DNA from: Allodiplogaster sudhausi
Taxonomy: Eukaryota; Nematoda; Chromadorea; Rhabditida; Diplogasteridae
Direction of reading: 5' to 3'
Assembly: GCA_945643635.1 (NCBI GenBank)
Contig: CALZFC010000301.1
Span: 213,501 to 277,500, forward strand
Length of the DNA stretch: 64,000 bases
Part shown: piece by piece, positions 27,922-41,778 of the stretch
Numbering within the stretch: the first letter of the stretch is position 1
Layout: each line of letters opens with the position of its first letter
Made by a program: the position numbers and the translations under genes
Notes under the pieces: generated by a model
What the model was told of the DNA's origin: nothing
Database searches by the model: none
The model's input: the letters and a program-made list of their open reading frames with translations, nothing else

Positions 27922-29434
27922 CTGACTCTCCCTGAAACAGCATTATTAGGTAAAAATCAAGTACCTCGTCTATTTATCTTGCATTCTCTCTCTCTCTACC
28001 GGTCAAAACTATGTATATGCCAGTGCATATAGTTCAGACAGATAGAGAGAGAGAGAGAATGGCAAGATAAATAGACGAGGTTTTATAATTGTTACTTTAT
28101 TGCGATATTTTTAAACAAATATTGATGTAATTTCAGAATGTGAAGGCGGAGAAATTTTTTTTACTTATTGCATGAAGTATGCATAGCATTTATGAATGTA
28201 TAAAATCAGTATGTAAAATGTATGTATGTACATCATTTTTCTCTCGCGAGAACACATATTGAATTTTTCATTTTCAAGAATTGAAGAGCTTAAGAACCTG
28301 TTAAACGAACGAATAACAATGAACATTTTATAATTATTAATTCTTTCATTTTCTTAGTATTGAACTGATCCTAAAAAATGTTTTGCAGACAGCTTCAATG
28401 CTAATTTTAAAAAAAATATTCGGCGGAATTAACATTTAAAAAAAGAAAACCATTTTCGGTCAAAAATCTTGTGGCAGATCGTGAAATTGCTTCTTGAATG
28501 GATCGTTACCATTTTTATAGCACTAAATATATGATGGCGGTGGGGGGGGGCTCAAAGAAGAGAAGAGACGGCAATATTCTATACGATTTTACTTGCTTAA
28601 ATGTGACATGAAGAAGAAATTGTTCTTTTCTTACTTTTCTATTACGCCGCTATGTTTTCTTATTAAAATACATTTTACATTTAATTATTTTGTTCTCAGC
28701 ACGATGTTAATTTTGCTTTTTTTTTCATCGCTCATAGCATGCTAGCAAGCTTTTTGCTATTTTTCCTACCGCTATCGCTTCTGCTATCAAGCCGGCTAAG
28801 TCTTGCTAATCAAGATCAATTTGATCAGTCCAAGTCCGGTTGTTGATTCCGAATGATGGAGAGAATGCTGGAGAGAGAGAGAGAAACGGAAACACTGGGT
28901 AGGAACAAGTGCGGGTGAGAAAGGTAGATAGAGAGAGAGAGAGAGGGAAAGAGAAAGGTAGAGAGAGACACACAGAGACAGAGACAGAGAGAGAGGGAAA
29001 GAGAAAGAGAAAGAGAGAACGAGAGAGAGAAAGAGAGAGAGAAAGATTGAAAGATCCCTGAAAGACCTTGATGAGCGTGCTCGGGGGCAGCTTTGAGAGA
29101 GCAACCATAAGCAATCGGGAAGATCTCGAGACTGGTCTTGTCCTATAGAGCAATAGCAATACCAACACGTGCTTGGAAAGTCTCATGTCTCTGTTTCTTT
29201 CATCATATTTTCCTCTTTCTCTCTCTCTTCGCCCTTTCTCTACTCCTCCCTCCTTGCCATACTCTCTCCCTCTCTTTACCTCTTCTCTCTTTCTACTATT
29301 TGTAGCATACATTGTACACACGTACGCGTAGTAAATGCCTACATGCAACTTAGTCCAGCCCCATTCACTCCTTTCGCTCTCTCTCTCTCTCTCTCTCCCT
29401 CTCTTTCTCTCTCTCCCTCTCTTTCTCTCTCTCC

Positions 29435-29520
<86 letters not shown>

Positions 29521-29881
29521 ATCTCCTTCTCTTCTCACCATTCCGAGACACGTCTTTATTCGTTCTTCATTCGTCCACTCCCCTTTTGCTCTAAACAACC
29601 TCTTCGCAACTAGGAGGCCGACCAGCCTTCCTGTTTAGCTTTCTTCTCTTTTTCTCTTTTCCTTTCTCTATTCTCTATCGAGTTCTCTCTCTCTAACTTT
29701 CTCTATCTCTCTCTCTCTTCTCTCTCTCTTTCTCTGTCTCTTTTTCCTCACTCTTTTTCTCTTCTCTGTCTTCCTCCCTCCTCCTCCTCCTTCTTTCTCC
29801 CCACCGCTTCACAAACATCGCGAGTGTCGACGACGAGAAAATGTTGTTGCCGCCGCTGAGTTGTCTCTCTTTCTCTGAACT

Positions 29882-29928
<47 letters not shown>

Positions 29929-30400
29929 TTCTCTCGCTCTCAGTCCCTCTCTCCATCCCTCCTTTCCTATCTCTCTCTATTACTTTCTATTAGTCTCGCT
30001 GTGCACACATCCAACTGCTCTTTGCCTTGTCGTCATTCTTTCCGTGCCCCGTAGTCGTTGGTCTTTGTCTGAAGAGTGAAAGAGCGAGAGAATGAGAGAG
30101 AGAGAGGAAGAGAAAAGGAGAGAAAGAGAGAGGAAGAAAGAGAGAGAGAGAGAGAGATCGAGAGAGCGAAAGAGGAAAAGAAAAGAGAAAGAGAGTCTTT
30201 CTAGTATATCTCGCTCGCTCTCTCTCTCTCTATTTTCTGTCTGCGGCCTGCTTTCCCCACGCATGGCTCTTTTTCTCAGCTGACACATTCATTATCTATC
30301 CCTCATGTCTTTTTCTCTCTCTCCTTTTTCACTCTCACTCTCTCCCTCTCCCTCTCTATCTCTCCACCTCCCTCTCTCTCTCTCTCGCTCTTGCTTTCCC

Positions 30401-30441
<41 letters not shown>

Positions 30442-30591
30442 TTCCCTCCCTCTCCTCTCAATCCTTCTAGCCTCGTGTTGTTTCCTAGTCCTCCGCCCGC
30501 CATGCCTTTTTCAGGCGCCGCGTCGGCGCTGAGGAGCACAATCGATGTGTGTGGTGAGAGAGGGAGTCTACCGCGAGTAGGAGAGAGAGAA

Positions 30592-30624
<33 letters not shown>

Positions 30625-30625
30625 A

Positions 30626-30656
<31 letters not shown>

Positions 30657-32164
30657 AAGAGAGAGAGAGTGAGCGAGAGAGAGAGCGATGAAAAGATGGA
30701 GGCCAGAGTGCAAGAGTTGCTAACCACGTGGAGAAACACTCTGGGACTCTCTCACTATGCGCATGCGAAAAAGGAGAGAGATCCGAGACTGTCGCGAGAG
30801 TCTGAGTGAGAGACGACAGATGAACGATGGAGAGACAGTGAGACAGTGAGAGAGAGGGGGGAGAGAGAAAGAGGAATGAGAGGGAGAAAAGGAGGAAAAT
30901 GAAGAGCAGTGGAATGTGGGAGTGAGAGGGAAATAGAAAGAGAGAGAGAAGAAGAGAGAGAGAGAGAAAGAGCGAGAAAGTGGTCTGTCACATTGAAAAG
31001 AGCGCCATAGTATGTCTGCGTGCTCCTGCCTAGATTCCGCCTTAGGGAAGAGAGCTTGCTTTCGCGTAGTTGCGATGAGGGAAAAAGGGGGTGGGGAGAG
31101 CCCACCCACCCCCCTTCTCCTCCCACTCTGGGTCTATGAGGCCCCAGTCACCTCTCTCTCTCGGTTTTTATGGACACGCTTGTATGTTGGTATGTCAGAG
31201 GGAAGGGGGGGGGGTTTGGTCCCGAGTGACTACCCCCGACAAGAGTATGATTCTATTGTATGCTTGCTTGCGGAGTATGAGCCGAGACAACAAAACACTT
31301 ACTGGCATGCATCTATCTCACTCCTCACTCAGACATACATATATTTTGATTTACCTGGCCGAACCCTCCCCCCCCTCTTCTTAATTCACGCTTATCCTTA
31401 TATGTGATCGTGTCAAGCTCCGCGGCTTAAGAGTGGAGTACTACGCTCTTCAAATCTCTGGCTGATAAGATTTGACGCAACATACGTAGTCTCTCTCTCT
31501 CTCTCTCACTCTCTCTCTCTCTCTCTCTCTCTTGCTCTCTCTCTTCATTATGTTTCAGTTATAATAATAAAACGAGAGCATGTCTTTTTTTGATCTCGTC
31601 GCCTATAATATTTTCTCTGCTCCAGATATAATTTTCTTTAGTTATAAGCCTGCTCTCGCGGTATCTGTCCCTCTCTCTCTCGCACTCGCTATTTCTCTCT
31701 CTCTCTAACTTGTCTAACCGGCTAGAGATAAAAGTATGAAAGTGAGTGCTAGTGTACTTAGCCACAAGGCGATAGGGGCGTTGTTTTCTCAGCTTTACCG
31801 CTTCAAACCACTTGAATCGCTTAATGCTCTGAATATGGAGAGAACAGACGCGTGTCCATGCGTAATGATAAGGCATGGCCTGGTCGTGGTTTGTCTTCTT
31901 TCCTCTTGTCATTCCCTACATTATGTTTCCAAGTTCGCTACTAAATTTTTTCCGTCTCTTTCTCTCTCCCTCACTTTCTCTCTCTTTCTTTCTCTCCCTA
32001 TCTCTGTGCTCTCTCGTCTCTCTGCATTTCTTGAGAGTTCTCTCGTGTTGGCCATCAGATGATGGGAAAATGCACCGAATACCAAAACGAAGCGTTTCCA
32101 ACTACCAGCGAGTCGCCACTCAGCACAATTCTCTCGTTTTTTCTCTCCCCAACGCATCCCCCCG

Positions 32165-32201
<37 letters not shown>

Positions 32202-34538
32202 ATCTTTCTCCCTCCTTTACTCTCTCTTTCTCCCCCATACTCTCTCTCCTTCTCTCTCCTCTCTCTCTCCTTATTTTCTATTCTTCCTCTCTTTCCATCA
32301 CTTGCGCCCTCTTTCTCGCAGTTTCTTTCTCTCTCTCTCTCTCACTATTCCCTCGCTCTTTCTATCGTTCCGCCAACCATCATCTCATATTCCTTTCCCT
32401 GTCTCTCTCTCTCTCTCTCGGTCTGTCTCTTTTTAATTCGTCCATGAGTAATTTTTCCAGTTCCTCCACTGATCTTTTTCTGCTTTCTCTCCCTCTCTCA
32501 TTTTCTGATCTTTTTCTTTCAGCCGTTGCCAGCTTCTCTCTCTTTCTCTCTCTCTCTCTCTTTCTCTCTTTCGCCCTCTCTTCCGTTCCATCTTTCTTTA
32601 TCACAATGAGTCTCACAACATTTCTATGTTATCTTCCTCTCTCTTTCTCACATTACTCGCTCTCTCATCAACCAGACGGCCCTAGCGATAAACGTGCCAA
32701 CACATTTTCGGTTAGTTGTCGCTTTAGATGCATGTGAGTGGATCATGTTGGAAAGAAGGAAAAGCAGTAGAGTGAGAGAGAGAGAGTGGAGAGAAAGAGA
32801 GGGAGAAAGAGAGAGAGAGAACTATAGAGAGAGAGAGAGAGAAAGAGAGAGAAATAGTAAAAGAGAGAGAAAACAAAAGAAATAGAGAAAGAAAGAAGAG
32901 TCTGGCCCTACCCAAACAGCTGCTGGGCTGTTCTCTACAAGTGAGACGTCTTCTCCTTCTTCTTCTTTTGCGGCCTTTGCAACATTTCAGGCCGACTTTA
33001 CAAACGGCTGATGAGAGAGTGATAGATACTGTGAGATACTTATTGGTCACTTTTGACAAAACGTCAATTTAAATTTGCATATTCATTTAGATATGCACAT
33101 ATAGTATGTATAGGCATAGAGTTTATAAGCTTTCCTCGATAATCGTTGGCCCTTACATACATATTTCCTTTTTTCTATTGCAATGCTGGGCGTGATTAAT
33201 CTTTTATCCCTTTGGCGGATTTGCATTCTGCTGTTGTATCGCATTACATATAAGGGAAGGGAACGAACTAGCTACAAATGGAAAGATATTATTGCTTCCC
33301 TTGAAATCCATGGCGTCAGAAGTACTCGCGCTCTTTTTATATGTTATGTTTCAATCTCTCCGTCTCTCTCGCTCTCTCACTCGCTCTCTCTCTCTCACTA
33401 TGCACGATTCTGAGAAACCGTAGTCCCAACAGGACAACAGGTGCATTTATAAGAGACTTTCCAAAAGAACAAATCATGAAATCACAATTGGCAATGTCAA
33501 CTTGTGTTTCATGGAAGTCTCAAGTCCAACGACAATTTGCGTTTCCGCCTCGATGCACCTTAAACATGCGTATGTATGTATATACATACATACTACATCT
33601 TGAAATCATATCTGATATTATCCCGTCAACTTGTCGTTTCGTCTACTCTGTCGACTTGACAACTTTATTCTCCCATGTTACCTAAATACAGTTACGTTTT
33701 TTTTTCATGACACGCTTTAAAAATGACGTGTATCTCTTACGTTTCTGGCTTTCTACTCAACTACGCAACACTTTATTATCATATTAATTTATTTTGAATA
33801 GATCCCATCACTATTAGCCGTCCACATTCGCGCAGTTTAAGTCGATAGATAATGTTCTAGAGCGGAGAGTCAAAACAGATAAGAAAATGTTCGGCATTAA
33901 TTGTAGAGAAAAGAGAAAGTGAGAAGGTGAGAAGGGGAGAAGAAGAGAGAGAGAGAGAGAGAAAAAGATTGAGAGAGAGAGAAAGATTGAGAGAGAGATT
34001 GAGAGAAAAAGAGAGAAAGAAAGAGAGAGAAGGGAGAAAAGTTTTGATGTCTCGATGGTTCACATGAATGAACATGATGATCTTTATGTGCGATCATTGC
34101 TAGCTACACTCTTTTTTTTAAGTGCCAGCCAAGGAGAAACTTGCTCATTAGGAGTGAAGTAATTGAAGAGGGAATGAAAAGGATGGAGAGAGAGAGCGAG
34201 AGAGAGACTGGGAGAGAGAAAGAGAAAGAGAGCGAAAGAGTGAGAGAGAGAGAGTGAGGGAGAAAAAGAGAGAGTGACAGAGTGTGAGAGAAAGAGCGAG
34301 GGAGAGAGAGTGATGGAAAGAAAGAGAGAGAGAGCGAGAGAGAGCTGGTGGGAGAGAGCGAGACATAGGGAAGACAGTGATGAAAGAAAGGAAGGGAGAA
34401 CGAAGGTGACGATATCACAGTGAAAGCTTTGGATGTGTTCTCTTGACATGAACATTTCAGAGAATGAGAGAGAGAAAGAGAAAGAGGGAAGAAGTGAATG
34501 TGAACCGAGATACAAAGGAAGAAACAGAAGCGCGGAAA

Positions 34539-34581
<43 letters not shown>

Positions 34582-34671
34582 AAGAGGGAAAGAGAGAGAG
34601 AGAGGGGGAAGAGAGAAAAGAGAAATAGTGAATGTGAACGAGAGATATAAAGAAAGAAATATTACAGGGGC

Positions 34672-34715
<44 letters not shown>

Positions 34716-35235
34716 ACAAAGTAAAACAGCAAAGAAGTGAAAGAATGAGGAAGGAAAAGAGGAGAAGAGAAGAGTTGATAAATGTTCGTAGGGAACAAGC
34801 CTGTTTCTCAGGGCATCACGCACAATTGTGCTTGGGGTCTATTAGGTTTGTTCAATATATTTTTTAATCTCCGATTAAAGAAATACATGTATAAATATAG
34901 ACAATGACGTTATGCGGAAGTGCGATGATTCTCATATACGTAAATGCTTTCCTGATTAATTTTGATTATATATGTATGTATAAAAGTTTCCTTCTAATTA
35001 GCGCTGCTGCTTTGAACATGCCATATGCTCATTCTGACGTGTGGCGTGTTCTTCTGAAGCTTCTTTTTTCCTTCTGAAGTGCCTCTCACTCTCTCTCTTT
35101 CTCTCTCTCTCTCTCTCGTTCTCTCTCTCTCTTTCTCTCTCTCTCCCTTTCTCTCTCTATCTCTCTATCTATCTCTCTCTTTATCTCTCTCTCTCTATCT
35201 TTCTCTCTCTTTCCCTTTCTCTCTCTCTCTCTCTT

Positions 35236-35280
<45 letters not shown>

Positions 35281-36150
35281 GATTCACGCGTTCGGCTTCG
35301 GGGCGACCTCTCAATTAGCCCTTTTGATACATGGCACAGTTACAAGTGCGAGCTTATACATTGACTGATACATTGACTCACATGTTCTCATCAGTTTCTC
35401 CTCTCTCGCCCTCGCAGTTCTCTTGGCAATAGGAATGAGTGTGCAAAAAGGCATTCGTCTGCTGCTCCCCTTCTCAGCGTCATAGTATAAGCTGACATAA
35501 TAGAATTTATTAATGTATTCATGTATGCATACATACGCATATGCAAAACAACCACAACTCTCTCAGATTATCACACTGTTTGAGGACCGTTAATTAGTAG
35601 TCATTCATAAAAAAATATGCAAAAAGTACGGTTGCTATGAATTTTCACGAATTCAATTCAGCGCATGGCTTTTCTTCTTCTCTAAAATCAACTTCCAGAG
35701 ATTGAGATTTATCATAAGGTCGCTGAACGTTTCCAAGCTATACTTTAATGTGACGCCTCAAGTAACATTTATAGTCTAATCATGAATCATCTCTATCTAG
35801 TGCAATTCCAAAAAGGTCACAACGCATTATCAGCCCCGGCAGTTTGATGTCATATGTGACCATTTCGTGCTGTTCATTCACTCATGGAATTGTGCACCAC
35901 TCGCGCTTATCTATGTATCTAGGCACACTATAAATATATGTATCGACAAGGACTCCTTAAGAAAAGACCACAGATCAAAGGACAATACTCGCGAAAAATT
36001 ATATACATTATTGACTTTTTTTCAAATACAATTTTTGTACTATACATTTTGATGCATTTTTTGGTAAAATAAACAATTGAGAGATCAAATATTGGGTTTT
36101 TCTTTTAATAAAGCTCATGTTCTTAAAGGAGCATAAAACTCAACCGTAGT
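24950..36150. other. Large gene-free, microsatellite-rich region
   Basis: Dominated by (GA)n and (CT)n runs up to a few hundred bases long (29375-29520, 30050-30700, 31480-32420, 33900-34720, 35080-35280), poly-C at 26692-26703 and 27290-27302, (TA)n at 25240-25267, and the foldback at 27964-28080. A 113-codon minus-strand frame at 27534-27875 is not low complexity but matches nothing I know. Confidence 0.6.
27964..28080. repeat. 117-bp foldback element
   Basis: The outer arms begin CCTCGTCTATTTATCTTGC at 27964 and end with its complement at 28080, continuing through CT/GA runs on each side to about 37 paired bases with small mismatches. The core contains a second imperfect palindrome (AACTATGTATATGC / GCATATAGTT). 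It resembles a MITE or hairpin-RNA precursor. Confidence 0.75.
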
Positions 36151-36164
36151 CTTTTTGAATTTTC

Positions 36165-36260
36165 CTGACTACCGTAGTCGCGTCTCTCTCTCAATCACAC
36201 GTGCTCTCTTGCCCTATGTGATCAGGCAAAAAGGCGCCAATTCAAATATGAATTTTCCAG
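36165..36260 (+). repeat. Dispersed element, copy 2, at the receptor gene start
   Basis: Shows the same order of blocks as 17155-17282: CTGAC, a CT-rich run, GTGCTCT, GCCCT, GTGATCAGGCAAAAAGGCGC, AATTCAAATATGAATTTTCCAG. It again ends in an excellent 3' splice site (TTTTCCAG at 36253-36260). It overlaps the ATG at 36248, so that start codon may be element-derived or may not be used. Confidence 0.65.
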
Positions 36261-36886
36261 CACGTGCGGCCACGCTGCTCGTGCAACGTGGCTTCGGCGG
36301 CGGCGTCCGCTCTGCTGGCGGCGGCGGCGGCAGCGTCGTCCACGAAATGGGATGCGTTAGCGGCGAAGGAACGTCGTCGATGAGTTCGGGTGCGGGCGCG
36401 GGCGCCGGATTTCTTGGCGGCGGCGCCGCCAATTTTGGTGGCGTCCAGTTTGGCGGCATGCCACTCGGAATGCCCGTCGTGACGCATCATCATCATCAGC
36501 AGCATATCCACCATCAACAACAGCAGCAGCAGCAGCATCGAGGACACGGCAAAGAACAGCTGTACTGCGTTGTCTGCGGAGACTCAGTGAGTGCATTATT
36601 TATTTATTTATTGTTTATTTACCTATTTTCTTTTTTTATCGCATTTACATTTATTTAAAATTTATCTTTTTCCTATTATTAGATAATCTTTTTTCAATTA
36701 GAAAAGAATTTCAAAGAAAGATTCAAGTTAGACTCACACTTTTATTGTGGCAACTTTCATACGCTAAACCGGTGGATTTGCCGCCCGTGTAGGTTATATG
36801 ATAACGCAAAATCGGCAAAAGAACGATAGTTCCTCCTTATCTATATCCGCTCGCTGCCCTATGTCTTGTATCTCCCTCTCTCCCTC

Positions 36887-36921
<35 letters not shown>

Positions 36922-37108
36922 GCCCGCGCTCTCTCTCGCCCTATCTCTTTCTCTCCCGCCCTCACCCTCTATCTTTCCCGCCCTCTCTCTTTATCTCTCA
37001 AGCCATCTCTCTCTCCCGCCCTCTCCTTCTCTCTCTCTCTCACTCTCTACTATCTCTTCGCTCTCTCCTCTGCCTCTCTCTCTCTCTCTACTATCTCTTC
37101 GCTCTCTC

Positions 37109-37152
<44 letters not shown>

Positions 37153-39016
37153 GCCCGCGCTCTCTCTCGCCCTATCTCTTTCTCTCCCGCCCTCACCCTC
37201 TATCTTTCCCGCCCTCTCTTTTTATCTCTCAAGCCATCTCTCTCTCTCCCGCCCTCTCCTTCTCTCTCTCTCTCTCTCTCTCCACAGGCCCTTGGCCGTC
37301 ACTACGGCGTGAATGCGTGCAATGGCTGCAAGGGCTTCTTCCGCCGCTCCATCTGGAAGAAGCGCGTCTACAAGTGCCGTGGCGAGAATGGCTGCGCTAT
37401 CGACGCGCGTACGTGACAAAACCAATAATAAAAATTTGATGTTTTTTTTAAATATTAATTTTTCCCGCTCTCATCGGGATTAAAATGTATGTGATTAAAA
37501 TCAATGCAGTCAATATAACAGAAAGGATGGTAATATCTGGTGACATTTTAGACTACATAGCTGGAAGAAATATATGTATGGGTGGTTGTAAAAAAAAATC
37601 AAATAGAATATTTTATTTATTTATTTCAAAATAAATATTTTAAATAGAATAAATTTAGAGCAACGTAACGCGTGTCGGGCGTGTCGTCTCGCGGCATGCC
37701 TGCGCGCTGGCATGAATCCACGCGCAGTTCAGGGAGACAGCGAGCAGTACAGGAAGAGTCAGGGCGAGATTGCGAAGATGTCAGTGGAGGGGAGAGAGAG
37801 AGAGAGAGAGATAGAGAAAAGAAAGAAGGAGAGAGAAAAGAGAGAGAGAGAAAGAGAGCGAGAAAGAGTGTGAGGGAGAGAAAGAGAGAGAAAGAAAGAG
37901 AGAACGAGAGAACGAGATAAATCTTGCCATTTCAGCGAGCCGATCTCGGACGAAGAGGAGTGCGACTACGTCGAAGTGGAGACTATCGCTACACAGACGG
38001 ATGATGAGCGGCTGCCTTCCATCATTGGCACCGCTCATCTCGAGCAGTATCCGGAGGTTAGGGCCGTGAAATTGGAAATGTAGAGGGCCGTGAATTTGGA
38101 AATATAGAGGGCCTAGAAATTGGAAATGTAAGCAGCAGTGATTTTGGAAATATAGAGGGCCGGGAAAATGGAAATATGGAAATATAATTTTTTTTTACAA
38201 TATACCTGGCGGTAGAATTGTTGGACTCACATGAAAATATGGGAACCAAAAGAAATTCTCCTCTATAATTTAGCCCCTCGTACTCTGAGATTTTAACTTG
38301 GATTTTAGATATTTGAGAGCTATTTCATAATCTCCTTTGATCCTACCGTATTAATTTTCCTTGACACCTACCGTACTCCCTCCTCCTTTCCACTCAGGAC
38401 ATCCGCATTCTGATTCTCCGCTATCGCTCCATCTTCCATCGCACGGAGCGGCCGCACGCGACTCTTTCATCCACGGCGCGTGTTGACTTTGATCTCGTCT
38501 TCTACAATCCGCACTATGTCTGCACAAGGACACCGGTAAAGAGGGAGGGAGAGAGAGAGAGAGAAGAGAAAGGGTGAGAGAGAGTGAGAAAGGGAGAGAG
38601 AGAGAGAAAGGGAGAGAAAGGTAGAGAGAGGAGACTACTATAGCGTGTAGAGAGATACGAGAAGGAAGGAAAAAAACGAGAAAAAGAGATAGAGGGAAGC
38701 GTTTTAAATGTGTAAAATTATTTTTATAGAAAGGTGTTATTAAAAAAAGTAGCAAGCTCTCCTTCTTCTTATTGGTGATATTCAGTAAAGAGAGAATTGA
38801 GCTAAGAAAGAAAGATCTATGTATCTCTCAAAAATATTACGGTCGGCACTAAAATTTCTCCTCTCCAGATTGACCCCTCTGCGCGGCGAGTCGCTTCTCT
38901 CGATGACGTCATGTTCGACTACCGCCGCGCCTTCTTGCTCTTCTCCGACTTTGCGCTCGCATGCCCCGAGTTTGTCGAGCTCAGCGACGCAGACAGGGTT
39001 AGGAGAGAGGAAAAGT

Positions 39017-39055
<39 letters not shown>

Positions 39056-39237
39056 GAGAGAGAGGAATAGGGAGTGAGAGAAGGAGAGGAAGAGTGAAAG
39101 AGAATTGGAGAAGGAGGGAGGGGAGATAGAGCGAAAGAACGAGAGAGAAAGAGTGAGGCAGCGAGAAAAGATAGAGAAAGAGAGGCAGACAGATAGAAAG
39201 AGGGCGAGCAAGATGAGATGCAGAAATTGAGAAAGAA

Positions 39238-39278
<41 letters not shown>

Positions 39279-39764
39279 GGGCGAGCAGAAATTGAGAGAG
39301 AGAAAGAGAGGCAGAGAGAGAGAGAGAGAGAGAGAGTGAGAAAGAGAGAGTGAGAGAGATGCCCTCTATCTCCTCCTCCTCGCAGATCCTGGCTGCCAAG
39401 TCTCGCTTCTCCGCCTTCTACTGGTGGCACACGGCGTTGTGGTCGTGCGAGTCTTCCGTTCGCGGCGTCTGCTACTCGAACGGCTCCTTCTTCCCTGCTG
39501 ATCCCGAGCTTCAGGCGTTTCCGGACAAGAAGTAGGCACTTAAAAACTTTAAAAAACTTAATTAATTTTTTACTTTACAATAAATAATTGCGAAAGAAAA
39601 GGGAAGGGGTTTTGTTAAAATTATAAAATAGCTAGAAAAAAAATTGGAATAATATTAAGGAATAGGAATGAACAAAAAAATAAAATAAAAATAATATCTT
39701 AATACCTGAAATAATAATAATAAGAATACTAATTATTATTATTATAATAATAATTATTGTAATA

Positions 39765-39797
<33 letters not shown>

Positions 39798-40074
39798 TAA
39801 TAGGGACTGCGCCCGGCGGGCGCACGAGAATCTGAACGAGCCGGTGCGGCAGCTGCGCCTTGACGAAGCGGAAGCCATCGTCGCTACGCACTTTGTCGTC
39901 TTTGCTGAAGGTTTTTTGTTTTTGTCTTTCTCTCTCTTACTTTTCCAATTCATTTATAAATAATATATATATATATATTACTTAGTAGCAGATGCTTTCT
40001 TGAATTGTTTAAAATTAATTGAATTAAACCTTTTTATAATCTGCCTCGTTCTCCGTCCCACTGTCTCACTCTCA

Positions 40075-40113
<39 letters not shown>

Positions 40114-41237
40114 CTCTCCCTCTCTCTCTATCTCTCTCTCTCCATCTTTCTCTATCTCTCTCACTCACTCTCTCTCTCTCTCTCTCTCTCCAGGCGTGCC
40201 CAACATGTCCCCCGCCGGCGAGCATGCGTGGTCGGCAGCGCGCGACCGCTACTCGACCATCCTCTACGACGCGGTCGCCGCCTCAGGCAAGCGCGAAGAG
40301 ATCGCCGTAGCCGAGCGCATCGGTCTCATCACGATCATCCTCTCAAATATTACGGTACGCACACTAAAAATTCAAATTCCCAAGCACACTAAAAATCGGG
40401 AGAGGTGACGGGTACACTATAAAAACATATAATTCGGAGGCAGTCCATCGCGTCCAATTATGCATTGTAAGTTTGGTGAAGCAAAATAACTATCTTTCTC
40501 TCTTATTAATAATCTCATCTTTCTCTCCATTTGCTCTTTTTCCTCAGAGTGTGTCTTTTATGACTAACAAACATGATAGCTTGCTTCTACTAACAACTCG
40601 CTAGAAAACTCGTGTATACTAACATGAACAACAAGTTGGCAGGTTTAGATTGAGTGGTGATATTTACATATACGTTTTCATCTACCCGCTGCCTTTTTGT
40701 CCTTTGATTTGATCTACTGTTTTCATAAACTTTTCCCCACTAACTACCTTTCAAACGCACGCTCACCTGTTCAGTGGTTGTGAATTCACGAAAAATAATG
40801 ACTAAAAAAAGAATTGCTTTGTCAATAAAATTATATAAATTAATTAACACTCTATCCCATGCACTGTTCTTACCGACGAAACTTGTGCAGTGTCTGTCCT
40901 ATCATATCCCATCTGATCCCAAGAATAAAACCCTGTTTACGTCTGTCTAGTGCGCACTTTCAAGGCTACTTCCTCCCCACGAGCTCTCTCTTTCTTTCTC
41001 TGCCACCCTCACTCTCTCTCTCTCTCCCCGTCCTCTCCTCTGCTCCCTACATTTCTTTCTTTCCCTGTCTTTGTCGCTATCTCTCTCTCTCTCTCTCTCT
41101 CTCCGTTTCCTCTTCTCTTCCAGGACCTCGTCCTTCGCTTCGCGGACAACCTGGAGATCTGCGAAGTGCTTCAAATGGTGCAGTTGGACGAATGGTCTTC
41201 ACCCGTCCGCGAGCACACCTCACAACGGAAACTTTAG
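36248..41237 (+). CDS. Nuclear hormone receptor, HNF4-derived nematode type (isoform a)
   Basis: Ligand-regulated or orphan zinc-finger transcription factor acting in the nucleus. Exons: 36248-36586, 37288-37408, 37659-37779, 37936-38056, 38398-38535, 38869-38997, 39386-39531, 39804-39910, 40194-40354 and last exon 41124-41237; 1497 nt, 498 residues. Residues 1-100 are Gly/Ala-rich with a His/Gln run. The DNA-binding domain begins CVVCGDS (Cys107) and has both C4 fingers, with P-box [10 protein letters not shown] and second finger ending [17 protein letters not shown]. The ligand-binding domain occupies the C-terminal part ([41 protein letters not shown]). The start is uncertain: in-frame ATGs lie at 36155, 36248 and 36347, and TTTTCCAG at 36253-36260 could be a trans-splice or intron acceptor that would favour 36347. 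A second last exon lies at 42929-43042. Confidence 0.9.
36915..37268 (+). repeat. Direct duplication of ~120 bp in receptor intron 1
   Basis: Copy 1 at about 36915-37034 and copy 2 at about 37148-37268 match nearly base for base, each starting TTTCCGCCCGCGCTC and containing several CTCCCGCCCTC blocks. A shorter duplicated piece (ACTATCTCTTCGCTCTCTCC) lies between them. The block ends at the polypyrimidine tract of exon 2. Confidence 0.75.
38057..38195 (+). repeat. Tandem array at the 5' end of receptor intron 4
   Basis: About five degenerate units resembling AGGGCCGTGAATTTGGAAAT start directly at the 5' splice site (GAG/GTTAGGGCCGTG). Confidence 0.7.
39709..39800. repeat. AAT/ATT trinucleotide microsatellite
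   Basis: Nearly continuous ATT then AAT repeats at the end of receptor intron 7, immediately before the acceptor TTAATAG of exon 8. The ATT-then-AAT order makes it partly self-complementary. Confidence 0.8.
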
Positions 41238-41778
41238 GCGCCAATGAAGAAAAATTCAAATGCTAAAACGCACCCCTCCCAATGTCTCATGAAACCAATC
41301 GATAGTGCACATTTATACCCCCCTCCCCCGCTTCTCATCTCCCCCCTCCCCCTCCTCACATATAATTTCGCTTTCCTTCAGCACCAAATCAGACATATTA
41401 TATTAAATATATCTCTCTCTCTCTCTTTAAAACTCAATATTCTAAATGTCCACTTTCCTCACTTTCACACGTACGTGCCGCCGCATTGCAAATACAAGGT
41501 CCAACGACGATTTATGGATTCGAAAACACCCCAAAGAGCCTTCCCAAAAGAGATTGCCTATTTTGAGATATAAAAGAGAGTCTCATCATTATTTTTTTTT
41601 GCCACACTCAGTAAGCATTCTGTCAAATCTACTTGATAGGAATTGATGATGAGATGGAATTGTGTTCCATTTTCCTTTTTTTGTTTGTTTTTTCTATGCG
41701 TGCTCTATCTCACTCATCATTCACCAATGGTTTCAACTCACCCGCTTCGCGCACTTTCCCAGTCAATATTTAATGTTT

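Noticed and set aside
29335..29613. Many Ser/Leu or Arg/Glu-rich frames such as this one
   Set aside because: They are translations of (CT)n and (GA)n microsatellites on either strand, found in all frames.
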